Assembly (NCBI RefSeq): GCF_005843885.1
Contig: NZ_CP040443.1
Span: 124,001-188,000, forward strand
Reading direction: 5' to 3'
Length of the DNA stretch: 64,000 nucleotides
Source of the DNA: Escherichia sp. E4742
GTDB taxonomy: Bacteria; Pseudomonadota; Gammaproteobacteria; Enterobacterales; Enterobacteriaceae
Shown: piece by piece, positions 44,491 through 53,738 of the stretch
How the letters are laid out: each line of letters starts with the position of its first letter
Numbering within the stretch: position 1 is the first letter of the stretch
Translations under genes and position numbers: made by a program
Notes under the pieces: model-generated
Told to the model about the DNA's origin: nothing
What the model saw: the letters and a program-made list of their open reading frames with translations, nothing else
Database searches by the model: none

Positions 44491-46197
44491 ATGTCTTCCA
44501 TGACAACAACTGATAATAAAACCTTTTTGAATGAACTTGCCCGTCTGGTCGGTTCTTCACACCTGCTCACCGATCCCGCAAAAACGGCCCGCTATCGCAA
44601 GGGCTTCCGCTCCGGTCAGGGTGACGCGCTGGCCGTTGTTCTTCCAGGCTCGCTACTGGAATTGTGGCGAGTACTGAAAACCTGCGTCACCGCCGACAAA
44701 ATTATTCTGATGCAGGCCGCCAATACCGGTCTGACCGAAGGCTCCACGCCAAATGGTAACGATTATGATCGCGATATCGTGATCATCAGCACCCAGCGCC
44801 TCGACAAGCTGCATGTTCTCGGTAAGGGCGAACAGGTGCTGGCGTATCCTGGCACCACGCTCTATTCGCTGGAGAAAGCTCTCAAACCATTAGGCCGCGA
44901 ACCGCACTCGGTGATTGGTTCATCGTGTATTGGCGCATCGGTTATCGGCGGCATCTGTAATAACTCTGGTGGCTCGCTGGTGCAGCGTGGTCCGGCGTAT
45001 ACCGAAATGTCGTTATTCGCACGCATAGATGAAAACGGCAAGCTGACGCTGGTTAACCATCTGGGAATTGATCTGGGTGAAACGCCGGAGCAGATCCTCA
45101 GCAAGCTGGATGACGATCGCATCAAAGAAGATGATGTGCGCCACGATGGCCGTCACGCCCATGATTATGACTATGTTCACCGCGTACGAGATATTGAAGC
45201 CGACACGCCCGCACGTTATAACGCTGACCCGGATCGCCTGTTTGAATCCTCCGGTTGCGCTGGCAAACTGGCCGTCTTCGCAGTGCGTCTGGATACCTTT
45301 GAAGCGGAAAAAAACCAGCAGGTATTTTATATCGGCACCAACCAGCCGGAAGTACTGACCGAGATCCGCCGCCATATTCTGGCTAATTTCGAAAATCTGC
45401 CGGTTGCCGGGGAATATATGCATCGGGATATCTACGATATCGCGGAAAAATACGGCAAAGACACCTTCCTGATGATCGATAAACTTGGCACCGACAAGAT
45501 GCCGTTATTCTTTAATATCAAGGGACGTACCGATGCGATACTGGAGAAGGTGAAGTTCTTCCGACCACACTTTACCGATCTCGCAATGCAGAAATTCAGT
45601 CATTTGTTCCCCAGTCATTTGCCGCCACGCATGAAAAGCTGGCGCGATAAATATGAACATCATCTGCTGTTAAAAATGGCGGGGGATGGCGTGGGCGAAG
45701 CAAAATCCTGGCTGGTAGATTTTTTCAAACAGGCCGAAGGCGATTTCTTTGTCTGTACGCCGGAAGAAGGCAGTAAAGCGTTTTTGCACCGTTTCGCGGC
45801 GGCAGGCGCAGCAATACGTTATCAGGCGGTACATTCCGATGAAGTCGAAGACATTCTGGCGCTGGATATCGCTCTGCGGCGTAATGACACCGAGTGGTAT
45901 GAACATCTGCCGCCAGAAATCGACAGCCAGCTGGTGCATAAGCTCTATTACGGGCATTTTATGTGCTACGTCTTCCACCAGGATTACATCGTCAAGAAAG
46001 GCGTGGATGTGCATGCGCTGAAGGAACAGATGCTGGAATTGTTACGCCAGCGCGGCGCGCAATATCCTGCCGAGCATAACGTCGGTCATTTGTATAAAGC
46101 ACCGGAGACGCTGCAAAAGTTTTATCGTGAAAACGATCCGACTAACAGTATGAATCCGGGGATCGGTAAAACCAGTAAGCGGAAAAACTGGCAATAA
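44491..46197 (+). CDS. dld: Quinone-dependent D-lactate dehydrogenase Dld
   Basis: Membrane-associated FAD enzyme that oxidises D-lactate to pyruvate and feeds electrons to quinone. From ATG 44491 (MSSMTTTDNK, AAGGAG seven bases upstream) it has 568 aa. The N-terminal FAD-binding PCMH domain includes LMQAANTGLTEGSTPNGNDYDRD and VIGSSCIGASVIGGICNNSGGSLV. The C-terminal membrane-binding and cap domains are present to ...TSKRKNWQ. The protein ends at CAA TAA, but the next codons are GTG GAG TAA: the usual ...NWQEVE end is cut by a premature stop, losing three residues. This should not harm activity. Confidence 0.95.
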   Translation: MSSMTTTDNKTFLNELARLVGSSHLLTDPAKTARYRKGFRSGQGDALAVVLPGSLLELWRVLKTCVTADKIILMQAANTGLTEGSTPNGNDYDRDIVIISTQRLDKLHVLGKGEQVLAYPGTTLYSLEKALKPLGREPHSVIGSSCIGASVIGGICNNSGGSLVQRGPAYTEMSLFARIDENGKLTLVNHLGIDLGETPEQILSKLDDDRIKEDDVRHDGRHAHDYDYVHRVRDIEADTPARYNADPDRLFESSGCAGKLAVFAVRLDTFEAEKNQQVFYIGTNQPEVLTEIRRHILANFENLPVAGEYMHRDIYDIAEKYGKDTFLMIDKLGTDKMPLFFNIKGRTDAILEKVKFFRPHFTDLAMQKFSHLFPSHLPPRMKSWRDKYEHHLLLKMAGDGVGEAKSWLVDFFKQAEGDFFVCTPEEGSKAFLHRFAAAGAAIRYQAVHSDEVEDILALDIALRRNDTEWYEHLPPEIDSQLVHKLYYGHFMCYVFHQDYIVKKGVDVHALKEQMLELLRQRGAQYPAEHNVGHLYKAPETLQKFYRENDPTNSMNPGIGKTSKRKNWQ

Positions 46198-46218
46198 GTG
46201 GAGTAAATACGGCTGAAT

Positions 46219-46590
46219 GCCTGATACGCAAGCATCGCATCAGGCATGGCTCAATCGAATGCCGGATGCGGCGTGAACGCCTTATCCAGCCTACGGGCGC
46301 GTCACATTTGTAGGCCTGATAAGATGCGCAAGCATCGCATCAGGCACGGACAACGAATGCCGGATGCGGCGTGAACGCCTTATCCAGCCTACGGGCGCGT
46401 CACGTTTGTAGGCCTGATAAGATGCGCAAGCATCGCATCAGGCGCGGGCAACGAATGCCGGATGCGGCGTGAACGTCTTCTCCGGCCTACGGGCGCGTCA
46501 CGTTTGTAGGCCTGATAAGATGCGCAAGCATCGCATCAGGCATGGGCAACGAATGCCGGATGCGGCGTAAACGCCTTATCCGGCATACAG
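46219..46590. repeat. BIME array, four units of exactly 98 bp
   Basis: Alternating REP elements fill the dld-pbpG gap. GCCGGATGCGGCG begins at 46261, 46359, 46457 and 46555, a constant 98-bp step. Between them run opposed units GTAGGCCTGATAAGATGCGC ... GCATCAGGC and a spacer CTACGGGCGCGTCAC. Variants (CAGCC/CGGCC, CTTATC/CTTCTC) show the copies are not identical. It lies between two convergent genes. No frame is expected here. Confidence 0.95.
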
Positions 46591-46600
46591 GCAAGCAAAC

Positions 46601-47533
46601 TTAATCGTTCTGTGCCGTCTGCCCTGCCGCCGCCATCTGGGCGGCTTTTTGTTTTTTATAACTCAACGCCGCTGCCGGAACGGGCATCACTTTGCCGGTT
46701 TCAATCCATGTACGCAGGCGGCTGGCATCGGCAAAATGGGTATATTTGCCAAACGCATCCATCACCACCAGCGCCACCGGTTTATTATTGAAAACCGTGC
46801 GCATCACCAGGCAATGCCCTGCGGCATTGGTAAAGCCCGTTTTGGTTAGCTGGATATTCCAGTTATCGCGATACACCAGATGGTTAGTATTGCGGAATGG
46901 CAGCGTATATGACGGATTAGAGAAGGTCGCCATATCTTCACGGGTGGTACTTAACTGACCGATCAACGGATATTGTTTGGTGGCAATCAACAATTTGGTC
47001 AGATCACGGGCAGTCGAAACGTTATGCACTGATAGCCCGGTCGGTTCAACGAAGCGCGTGTTACTCATCCCGAGAGCTTTTGCTTTCGCATTCATTGCTT
47101 TAATAAAGGCGTTATAACCACCAGGATAATGGTGCGCCAGGCTTGCCGCCGCACGGTTTTCCGAAGACATCAGCGCCAACAACAGCATCTCTTTACGGCT
47201 GATTTCGCTGTTCAGTCGTACGCGCGAATAGACCCCTTTCATCTCCGGCGTCTGGCTGATGTCTACTTTTAGTTTCTCATCCAGCGGCAGTCGTGCATCC
47301 AGCACAACCATCGCAGTCATTAATTTGGTGATTGAGGCAATCGGACGCACCAGATCAGGGTGGTTCGAATAGATCACTTTGTTGGTATTAAGATCAACAA
47401 TCATCGCACTACCGGAAGCGATTTCCGGCTGCGAAGCGGTGGTAGCGGCTGCCGTTTTCGCAGCGGCCTGCGGTGCAAAAGGCACAGCCAGCATCAGGGC
47501 CAGGCTAAATAAAGAAACTCGAAATTTCGGCAT
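46601..47533 (-). CDS. pbpG: D-alanyl-D-alanine endopeptidase PbpG (PBP7)
   Basis: Periplasmic low-molecular-weight penicillin-binding protein that cuts peptidoglycan cross-links. From ATG 47533 (MPKFRVSLFSLALMLAVPFAPQAAA, signal peptide) it is 310 aa; an upstream in-frame ATG (47542) would add MLI. Active-site motifs are SITK (67-70), SEN (124-126) and KTG (231-233), all intact. The C-terminal tail is Ala/Lys/Gln-rich. It is convergent with dld across the BIME. Confidence 0.96.
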   Translation of the reverse strand: MPKFRVSLFSLALMLAVPFAPQAAAKTAAATTASQPEIASGSAMIVDLNTNKVIYSNHPDLVRPIASITKLMTAMVVLDARLPLDEKLKVDISQTPEMKGVYSRVRLNSEISRKEMLLLALMSSENRAAASLAHHYPGGYNAFIKAMNAKAKALGMSNTRFVEPTGLSVHNVSTARDLTKLLIATKQYPLIGQLSTTREDMATFSNPSYTLPFRNTNHLVYRDNWNIQLTKTGFTNAAGHCLVMRTVFNNKPVALVVMDAFGKYTHFADASRLRTWIETGKVMPVPAAALSYKKQKAAQMAAAGQTAQND

Positions 47534-47706
47534 GATGAGCATTCAAATAGTGGTTCACGCGCACGGGTTGCGCACCGCCGGAGTAAGGATTTACTGAGGC
47601 TAGCGAAGCCATCATAACGAGCAAAAAGTGCGGTCGTCAAAGGAGAATCGTGAGGAAATGCTGCATTGCTGACATTTACGCCAGCAATGCAACTCAAAAG
47701 AACTTT

Positions 47707-48294
47707 CTAGAACAGACGATAACCGTACCCCCAAAGTATGACGGTAAGGGCGAGCAGGACTTCCAGTACCAGCACACCAATCGCCAGTGTCGAACTGGAG
47801 AAGCTAAGACCTTCCTCTTTGTTAATATTCAGGAAGCTTGGAATACCGAGATAAAGCAGATACCCCGTGTAAAACAGCGCCACCGTGCCGACCAGAGCAC
47901 ACAGCCAGACCAGCGGGTAAAGCGCTACCAGACCGCTTAGAAACAGCGGCGTCGCGACGTAGCCCGCGAAGACCATACAGTGCGCAAGCGACGGACGCTG
48001 TGGGTAATTGCGCGCCATCCACCAGATGACCCGCCCCATCACTGCGACCCCAGCCAGCATCACGCCATAAAACAAGACAGCCAACGCCAGTCCGGTAAAC
48101 CAGGATAACTTCAGGATAGTGCCATCGCCAAAATTCCAGCCGATTTGCGTGGTGCCAATGAAGGCGCAAATCACCGGAATCGCCGCCATCAGCAAAACGT
48201 GGTGGGTGTAGTGATGAGAAATCGTTTCGTTTTCACGATTAATCACCTGCATTTCACGATCGGGATGGGAAAACAGTCCCCAGACATGGCTCAT
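47707..48294 (-). CDS. yohC: Yip1-family inner-membrane protein YohC
   Basis: A 195-aa membrane protein from ATG 48294 (MSHVWGLFSHPDREMQVIN). It has about five hydrophobic helices (HHVLLMAAIPVICAFIG, WFTGLALAVLFYGVMLAGVAV, MVFAGYVATPLFLSGLVALYPLV, ALVGTVALFYTGYLLYL, LAIGVLVLEVLLALTVILW), the Yip1-domain layout. The short cytoplasmic N-terminus resembles other YIP1 proteins of bacteria. Function unknown. Confidence 0.92.
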   Translation of the reverse strand: MSHVWGLFSHPDREMQVINRENETISHHYTHHVLLMAAIPVICAFIGTTQIGWNFGDGTILKLSWFTGLALAVLFYGVMLAGVAVMGRVIWWMARNYPQRPSLAHCMVFAGYVATPLFLSGLVALYPLVWLCALVGTVALFYTGYLLYLGIPSFLNINKEEGLSFSSSTLAIGVLVLEVLLALTVILWGYGYRLF

Positions 48295-48463
48295 ACCGCC
48301 CCCTTGTTGTGAGTTCATGAACCTGACAGTTCAAGTATAAGTCAGCTTGTGATTATTTTTTGTCCTGTCATGAAATTTGCGTCGCCTGATGAAACGCCTT
48401 TTTCTGCGCAAACAATTCACAGGGTGTATGCTTACAGACAACCAAAGGGAGACAGACTGGCCT

Positions 48464-49042
48464 ATGGATCTTAATACGCTTATTTCACAATATGGTTATG
48501 CCGCGCTGGTACTTGGCAGTCTGGCAGAGGGTGAAACCGTGACTTTGCTGGGAGGCGTTGCGGCACATCAGGGATTATTAAAGTTTCCGCTGGTGGTTCT
48601 TTCTGTGGCACTTGGCGGCATGATTGGCGACCAGGCGCTTTATCTGTGCGGACGGCGGTTTGGCGGCAAACTGTTACGCCGTTTCTCAAAACATCAGGAT
48701 AAAATTGAACGGGCACAAAAGCTGATCCAACGTCATCCGTATCTGTTTGTTATTGGTACACGTTTTATGTATGGCTTTCGGGTGATTGGTCCGACGCTGA
48801 TTGGCGCCAGTCAGCTACCGCCGAAAATATTTCTACCGCTGAATATTCTCGGCGCATTTGCCTGGGCGCTGATTTTTACCACCATTGGCTACGCGGGTGG
48901 CCAGGTGATTGCGCCGTGGTTGCACGATCTTGACCAACATTTGAAGCACTGGGTTTGGTTAATTCTGGTTGTGGCTCTGGTGGTTGGTGTTCGCTGGTGG
49001 CTGAAACGGCGCGGGAAGAAAAAGCCAGATAATCAGGCGTAA
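48464..49042 (+). CDS. yohD: DedA-family membrane protein YohD
   Basis: A 192-aa DedA/VTT-domain protein from ATG 48464 (MDLNTLISQYGYAALVLGSLAEGETVTLLGG). The DedA signature elements are present: E in the first re-entrant segment, GDQALYLCGRRFGG, and the block VIGTRFMYGFRVIGPTLIGASQLPPKIFLPLNILGAFAWALIF. The C-terminus is strongly basic (KRRGKKKPD). DedA proteins help flip or recycle lipid carriers; the particular role of YohD is not known. Confidence 0.93.
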   Translation: MDLNTLISQYGYAALVLGSLAEGETVTLLGGVAAHQGLLKFPLVVLSVALGGMIGDQALYLCGRRFGGKLLRRFSKHQDKIERAQKLIQRHPYLFVIGTRFMYGFRVIGPTLIGASQLPPKIFLPLNILGAFAWALIFTTIGYAGGQVIAPWLHDLDQHLKHWVWLILVVALVVGVRWWLKRRGKKKPDNQA

Positions 49043-49059
49043 AGCAGTTACCTCATGAT

Positions 49060-49146
49060 GCGGCCTGTAGACGGATAAGGCGTTCACGCCGCATCCGACA
49101 ACAGCTGCTCCATGCCTGATGCGGCGCTTGCGCGTCTTATCATGCC
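49060..49146. repeat. REP pair between yohD and yohF
   Basis: GGCCTGTAGACGGATAAGGC GTTCACGCCGCATCCGACA followed by GCCTGATGCGGCGCTTGCGC: two opposed REP units (one BIME) between convergent genes. Confidence 0.85.
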
Positions 49147-49189
49147 TACCAAAATATTACCCATTGAAATAGCCACTCACCTCATTGCA

Positions 49190-49951
49190 CTACTCCGGCT
49201 TAAACTGCGGATTTGCCAGCATAAAACCGCCATCGACAATCAGCGACTGCCCAGTGGTGTAATTGGCGCCTTCGGAACATAGCCAGGCCACCAGGCTGGC
49301 AATCTCATGCGTTGCGCCGAAACGTCGCAGGGGAATCGAAGGCTCCGCACCAGGCTTCACATCGCCGTCATCCATTCCATTCATCGGCGTGGCAATCGCG
49401 CCAGGCGCAACCGCATTCACCAGAATCTTGTGCCGCACTAACTCCAGCGCCATCGCTTTAGTTAGCCCACCGAGCGCATGTTTAGCGGCTGTGTAAGCGC
49501 TGGCATCCGGCAACGGCGTATGTTCATGCACCGAAGTAATGTTGATGATTCGACCACCCTGCCCTTGTTTCACCATCTGGCGGGCAGCAATTTGTGAGCA
49601 TAAAAATGCACCATCGACATCAACGGTAAAAATCTTTCGCCATTCGTCAAAAGCCATATCAAGAAACGGCGCTTTGGTCATTGCGCCCGCATTATTCACC
49701 AGCACATCAATACGCCCCAGCCGTTGAATGAGCTTCTCCAGCACCCTGGCACCGTCAGGTAAATTGCCGAGATCCAGTTGCACCATCTCCGCACGGACGC
49801 CGTGGCTAACTACCTCACGCGCGGTATCTTTTGCCCCTTCTTCATCAGAGTGCCAGGTAATGCCAATATCAAACCCTTGCTGCGCCAGTAATAAAGCGCA
49901 CTCTTTACCTATTCCTGAATCAGAAGCGGTAATAATCGCGACCTGTGCCAT
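49190..49951 (-). CDS. yohF: Short-chain dehydrogenase/reductase YohF
   Basis: Cytoplasmic SDR of 253 aa from ATG 49951 (MAQVAIITASDSGIGKECALLLAQQG). The cofactor motif TASDSGIG (Rossmann TGxxxGIG variant) is at 8-15; NNAG lies near 88; the catalytic Ser-Tyr-Lys are in INITSVHEHTPLPDASAYTAAKHALGG. It is annotated in E. coli as an NAD(P)-dependent oxidoreductase, with diacetyl/acetoin-type reductase activity reported; the physiological substrate is uncertain. Confidence 0.93.
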   Translation of the reverse strand: MAQVAIITASDSGIGKECALLLAQQGFDIGITWHSDEEGAKDTAREVVSHGVRAEMVQLDLGNLPDGARVLEKLIQRLGRIDVLVNNAGAMTKAPFLDMAFDEWRKIFTVDVDGAFLCSQIAARQMVKQGQGGRIINITSVHEHTPLPDASAYTAAKHALGGLTKAMALELVRHKILVNAVAPGAIATPMNGMDDGDVKPGAEPSIPLRRFGATHEIASLVAWLCSEGANYTTGQSLIVDGGFMLANPQFKPE

Positions 49952-50003
49952 TGAGTTCTCCACCTAACGCTGACTAAACGTTAAGTATAGAAGGCGCATA
50001 TCC

Positions 50004-51440
50004 TCAGCGTTTGTAGCCCCCGCCCAGCGCACTGGTAAGTTGAATGGAGGCATCCAGCCATTGCCCTTGCAAAAGCAGGCCATTGGCTCGTTCGCGAAGC
50101 GCCGGAATTCTGGCTTCACTGACGCGGGAACCCGCGATGATGCCCGCGTTAAATCGCGCCTGTGCCAGCCCCACCACACGCAAGGCATCGCGCTCAATTT
50201 GCGCCTGATGCTGGTTTTTCTCTGCCAGTGTCTGAACCTGACTCGCCGCCCGCGCCACGTCATTCACCGCCTCGACCACCGCTTTGTTGTAGTTGGCAAT
50301 CGACAAGTTGCTTTCGGCTTTCGCGATATCGAGGTTGGCGTTAAGACGGCCGCTATCGAAAATGGGTAGCGTCAGCCCCGCCGTGACGCCCATCTGTTGG
50401 GCGGAGCTACGAAAAAGATCGCTTAAATGCAAAGCATCCTGTTGCAGGAAGGCCATCAGATTGATGTCGGGATAAAATGCCGCTTTTGCTGCGTCGATGG
50501 TACTTAACGACGACTCGACATACCAATGCGCCGCCTGCAAATCTGCCCGCCGGGCCAGCAAGGAATATCCCAGTTCATCTGGAAGCTGGCTTGCCACTTT
50601 CGGCAACGTGACCGGATGCAGCTTCAATGCGCTTTTCTGATGGTTGGTGAGCGCACTTAATCGCGCCTCGATAATTTTCATCTTACCTGCGACATCGTTG
50701 AGCTGTTGCTGGGTTTTACTGGCATTAATATCGGTTTCCACACCTTCAACCGAAGAGGTAATTCCACGCTGATAGAGCTGGCGATCGGTCGCAATAATGG
50801 TGTTCTGCTCTTTTTCGATTTGCAGCAATACAGTGTTCAAAGCTGCCTGGGTTTGCCACTCCCAGTACAGGCGTGCCACGCTGCCAGCCAGCAATTGTCG
50901 GGTCTGCTCACGTTCAGCCGCCCGTGCTTTAACATTCCCCAGGCGAGCAGTAACTTCCGCCCGATTCTTTCCCCAGATATCAAGATGCCAGCCCGCCGTT
51001 AAACCAAAAGTACCGTTGGTATACCACGGCCCCGTAGTTCCTGCGGCAGGATCGTTCAGGGCAAACGGCCCCATTAACCCTTCAGCCGACATTTTTTGCC
51101 GTTGCATATCCGCAGAAAAATCTACCTGTGGGCCATCCTGAGTGGCAACTGCCTTCGCCTGGGCTTCAGCCAGTTGAATGCGCTGTTCAGCCACCTGCAT
51201 ATCCGGTGCGTTCTGTATTGCATTATTAATTAAGGAGGTGAGTTGATTATCGTGGTATTCCCGCCACCACAGGCTGTCTGGCCAACCGTTTTTCAATGCC
51301 GCAGGTAACGCCGTGTCCACTTGCGTGGCAGGCGTTTGCAGGCTTAACGCCTGGCGAGTTTCGTGCACAGGCGCACACCCAGCCAGAATGAGGAACAGCG
51401 GAAAACAGACGATAGCTGGATAAAAGGAATCACGATTCAT
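50004..51440 (-). CDS. mdtQ: Outer-membrane efflux lipoprotein MdtQ, intact
   Basis: TolC/OprM-type outer-membrane factor of 478 aa. It carries a lipoprotein signal (MNRDSFYPAIVCFPLFLILAGC, acylated Cys in LAGC) and two OEP repeats with long coiled helices: WWREYHDNQLTSLINNAIQNAPDMQVAEQRIQLAEAQ first, then YSLLARRADLQAAHWYVESSLSTIDAAKAAFYPDINL. It would form a trimeric exit duct for a tripartite pump. No inner-membrane partner or adaptor is adjacent. The frame is continuous here, whereas I recall the K-12 gene as a pseudogene. Confidence 0.92.
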   Translation of the reverse strand: MNRDSFYPAIVCFPLFLILAGCAPVHETRQALSLQTPATQVDTALPAALKNGWPDSLWWREYHDNQLTSLINNAIQNAPDMQVAEQRIQLAEAQAKAVATQDGPQVDFSADMQRQKMSAEGLMGPFALNDPAAGTTGPWYTNGTFGLTAGWHLDIWGKNRAEVTARLGNVKARAAEREQTRQLLAGSVARLYWEWQTQAALNTVLLQIEKEQNTIIATDRQLYQRGITSSVEGVETDINASKTQQQLNDVAGKMKIIEARLSALTNHQKSALKLHPVTLPKVASQLPDELGYSLLARRADLQAAHWYVESSLSTIDAAKAAFYPDINLMAFLQQDALHLSDLFRSSAQQMGVTAGLTLPIFDSGRLNANLDIAKAESNLSIANYNKAVVEAVNDVARAASQVQTLAEKNQHQAQIERDALRVVGLAQARFNAGIIAGSRVSEARIPALRERANGLLLQGQWLDASIQLTSALGGGYKR

Positions 51441-51662
51441 GGGGAGTAATCAGGTAAGAAAAGGTGCGCGGAGATTACCGTGTGTTGCAATGTATTTTTT
51501 AGTTTCGCGTGGCAATACATCAGCAGCAATAAAACGACATATCCAGAAAAATATACAGTAAGTGAATGATATCCTCTGATTTATCTTAATCGTTTATGAA
51601 TGACGGCAAAGAGTTTCATTTTTTCCTATACTTATTCAGCATTCACAAATAAAGGAACGCCA

Positions 51663-51746
51663 ATGAAAATTATACTCTGGGCAGTATTGATTATTTTCCT
51701 GATTGGGCTACTGGTGGTGACTGGCGTATTTAAGATGATATTTTAA
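51663..51746 (+). CDS. yohP: Small membrane protein YohP
   Basis: A 27-aa single-helix membrane peptide (MKIILWAVLIIFLIGLLVV...MIF) with AAAGGA seven bases before the ATG. E. coli YohP is an experimentally established small inner-membrane protein whose mRNA goes to the membrane before translation. It stands alone between mdtQ (leftward) and the GC-rich element. It is too short for usual gene callers. Confidence 0.92.
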   Translation: MKIILWAVLIIFLIGLLVVTGVFKMIF

Positions 51747-51839
51747 AATTAATTAATGTCATCAGATTCGAAAATAACGAGAATATTTCAGTCTCTCATC
51801 CTGTTGCGCTCCTGTCATGTGCATTGCTTCATATAATCA

Positions 51840-52075
51840 CTGGCGCAAGGAGCGCGCAAGGGGCGGCCAATCGCCGCCGCCCCCTGCACCCCCGGGCTCT
51901 GGCGAACAAAATCGCCGCTGCGCGGTGCCCTCGGCTTATCCCTTACGGCTACCGGGTCGGGCGCGAGGTAACATCCCTGTAAAACGCGCCCTCAGCCCAC
52001 ATCCATGTGGGCTGCCCCGGCCTTCAGGGAACGCCTCGGCGATTTTGACGCCACCAAACAACCGTGCGGCCTATT
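51840..52075. other. GC-rich structured element between yohP and dusC
   Basis: About 235 bp, strikingly GC-rich between AT-rich flanks. It contains an 11-bp perfect inverted repeat CAAAATCGCCG (51907-51917) and CGGCGATTTTG (52037-52047) enclosing about 120 bp. Internal hairpins are GCCCACAT/ATGTGGGC (about 51992-52009) and GGGGCGGC/GCCGCCCC (about 51858-51882). The open frame through it (51817-52077) has the composition of a chance frame in GC-rich DNA. It looks like a structured RNA or a mobile repeat. I do not recognise its class. Confidence 0.6.
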
Positions 52076-52119
52076 GATAAAGAGCTAACACATTGTCAAA
52101 AAAACATCACTATGGTTTT

Positions 52120-53067
52120 TTAGAGTTTCTCGATATCAATTGCCTGAATAGCCATTGCAATATCAGGGGAATTATTCAACACCCGCACATGCTGAAATAA
52201 TTCCGTTGCTTCATCATATTCTTTACGTAAATAACTCAACCACTGCTTAATCCGCGCGACGTGATATAACCCGGTATCCCCCTGTTTCTCCAGACGGGTA
52301 TACTTTTGCAGCAATGCAACGACCTCCGGCCACGGCATTCGCGGTTCGTTATATTTCACCACCCGACTCAGGTTAGGAATATTGAGCGCCCCGCGCCCAA
52401 TCATCACCGCGTCGCAGCCGCTGATAGCCATGCATTGTTGCGCACTCTGCCAGTCCCAGATTTCACCATTGGCAATCACCGGAATATTCAGCCGCTGGCG
52501 AATCTCGCCAATCGCCCGCCAGTCAATATGCTCCGCGCGGTACCCCTGCTCTTTTGTCCGCCCATGCACCACCAGCTCCGTAGCGCCAGCCTGTTGAACA
52601 GCATCGGCAATTTCAAATTTTTTCTCGCCACTGTCCCAGCCCAAACGCACTTTCACGCTGACGGGCAAATGCGCCGGTACGGCTTCGCGCATCGCTTTCG
52701 CGCCCTGGTAGATGAGTTCGGGATCTTTCAGTAACGTTGCCCCACCGCCGCTGCCGTTAACCGTTTTCGACGGGCAGCCGCAGTTAAGATCCACGCCCCA
52801 GGAACCTAATTCCACCGCACGGGCGGCGTTCTCTGCCAGCCATTGCGGAAACTGCCCCAGCAACTGTACGCGCACCAGCGTACCTGAAGGAGTACGGCTA
52901 GCATTTTGTAGCTCAGGACAAATGCGATGAAAAACTTTTACCGGCAGCAGTTGATCCACCACGCGAACAAACTCAGTGATGCACAGATCGTAGTCGTTAA
53001 CTTCGGTCAGCAATTCGCGCACCAGAGAGTCAAGTACCCCCTCCATTGGCGCCAGTAACACACGCAT
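52120..53067 (-). CDS. dusC: tRNA-dihydrouridine(16) synthase DusC
   Basis: FMN enzyme that reduces U16 in tRNA to dihydrouridine using NADPH. From ATG 53067 (MRVLLAPMEGVLDSLVRELL) it is 315 aa. The TIM-barrel start APMEG, the catalytic Cys in NCGCPSKTVNGSGGGATLL, VKVRLGW, HGRTKEQGY and ANGEIWD are all present, followed by the C-terminal helical RNA-binding domain. The frame stays open 30 codons upstream but without a ribosome site. Confidence 0.96.
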   Translation of the reverse strand: MRVLLAPMEGVLDSLVRELLTEVNDYDLCITEFVRVVDQLLPVKVFHRICPELQNASRTPSGTLVRVQLLGQFPQWLAENAARAVELGSWGVDLNCGCPSKTVNGSGGGATLLKDPELIYQGAKAMREAVPAHLPVSVKVRLGWDSGEKKFEIADAVQQAGATELVVHGRTKEQGYRAEHIDWRAIGEIRQRLNIPVIANGEIWDWQSAQQCMAISGCDAVMIGRGALNIPNLSRVVKYNEPRMPWPEVVALLQKYTRLEKQGDTGLYHVARIKQWLSYLRKEYDEATELFQHVRVLNNSPDIAMAIQAIDIEKL

Positions 53068-53339
53068 ATCATCACCCGCAAAAAAATGAGGCGCTATGTT
53101 AGCGCCTCCGGTCAGCGGATTAAAGGTCTGCCGAGTGAGATTGCTGCAAAGCTGCAATCCCTCTCTATGCTTGATCTATGGCAAACACGCTTTCTGTTGC
53201 GAAAAAGCAGATTTGCCTGAGTTCGCTGCTCACATCGTCATACCCAGGCGCGAAAAATAGCGATGAATTCTTAATGTGATCTGTAGCACATTTTATGAAT
53301 TAATTGTATGATGAATCCATCTCATCTGGGGTGTTGATT

Positions 53340-53738
53340 ATGAGTAAGACACTGAACATTATCTGGCAATATTTACGCGCTTTCGTCCTGATTTATGCCT
53401 GCCTGTATGCAGGCATTTTCATTGCATCCCTGCTACCGGTAACCATTCCGGGCAGCATCATCGGGATGCTGATCCTGTTTGTCCTGCTGGCCTTGCAAAT
53501 TCTTCCGGCGAAGTGGGTCAATCCGGGGTGTTACGTTTTAATTCGCTATATGGCGCTATTGTTTGTGCCGATTGGCGTAGGCGTAATGCAATATTTTGAT
53601 TTACTACGCGCGCAGTTTGGCCCGGTAGTGGTTTCCTGTGCAGTCAGTACGCTGGTGGTTTTTCTGGTGGTGAGCTGGAGTTCTCAACTGGTGCACGGTG
53701 AACGTAAAGTCGTAGGTCAGAAAGGATCAGAAGAATGA
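53340..53738 (+). CDS. yohJ: LrgA/CidA-like membrane protein YohJ
   Basis: A 132-aa inner-membrane protein from ATG 53340 ([20 protein letters not shown]) with four hydrophobic helices and the family motif [23 protein letters not shown]. It belongs to the LrgA/CidA (holin-like) family and forms a pair with YohK. GGGGTG precedes the ATG. Its last 4 bases overlap the yohK start (ATGA). The CidA/LrgA group is linked to cell lysis control and small-acid export in other bacteria. Confidence 0.94.

Noticed and set aside
46201..46600. Possible CRISPR array because of regular repeats
   Set aside because: The repeats are palindromic REP/BIME units with near-identical spacers and a 98-bp period. There are no unique spacers and no cas genes.
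51817..52077. 86-codon frame through the GC-rich element
   Set aside because: Pro/Arg-rich product as expected from random GC-rich DNA. The block is better explained by its inverted repeats.
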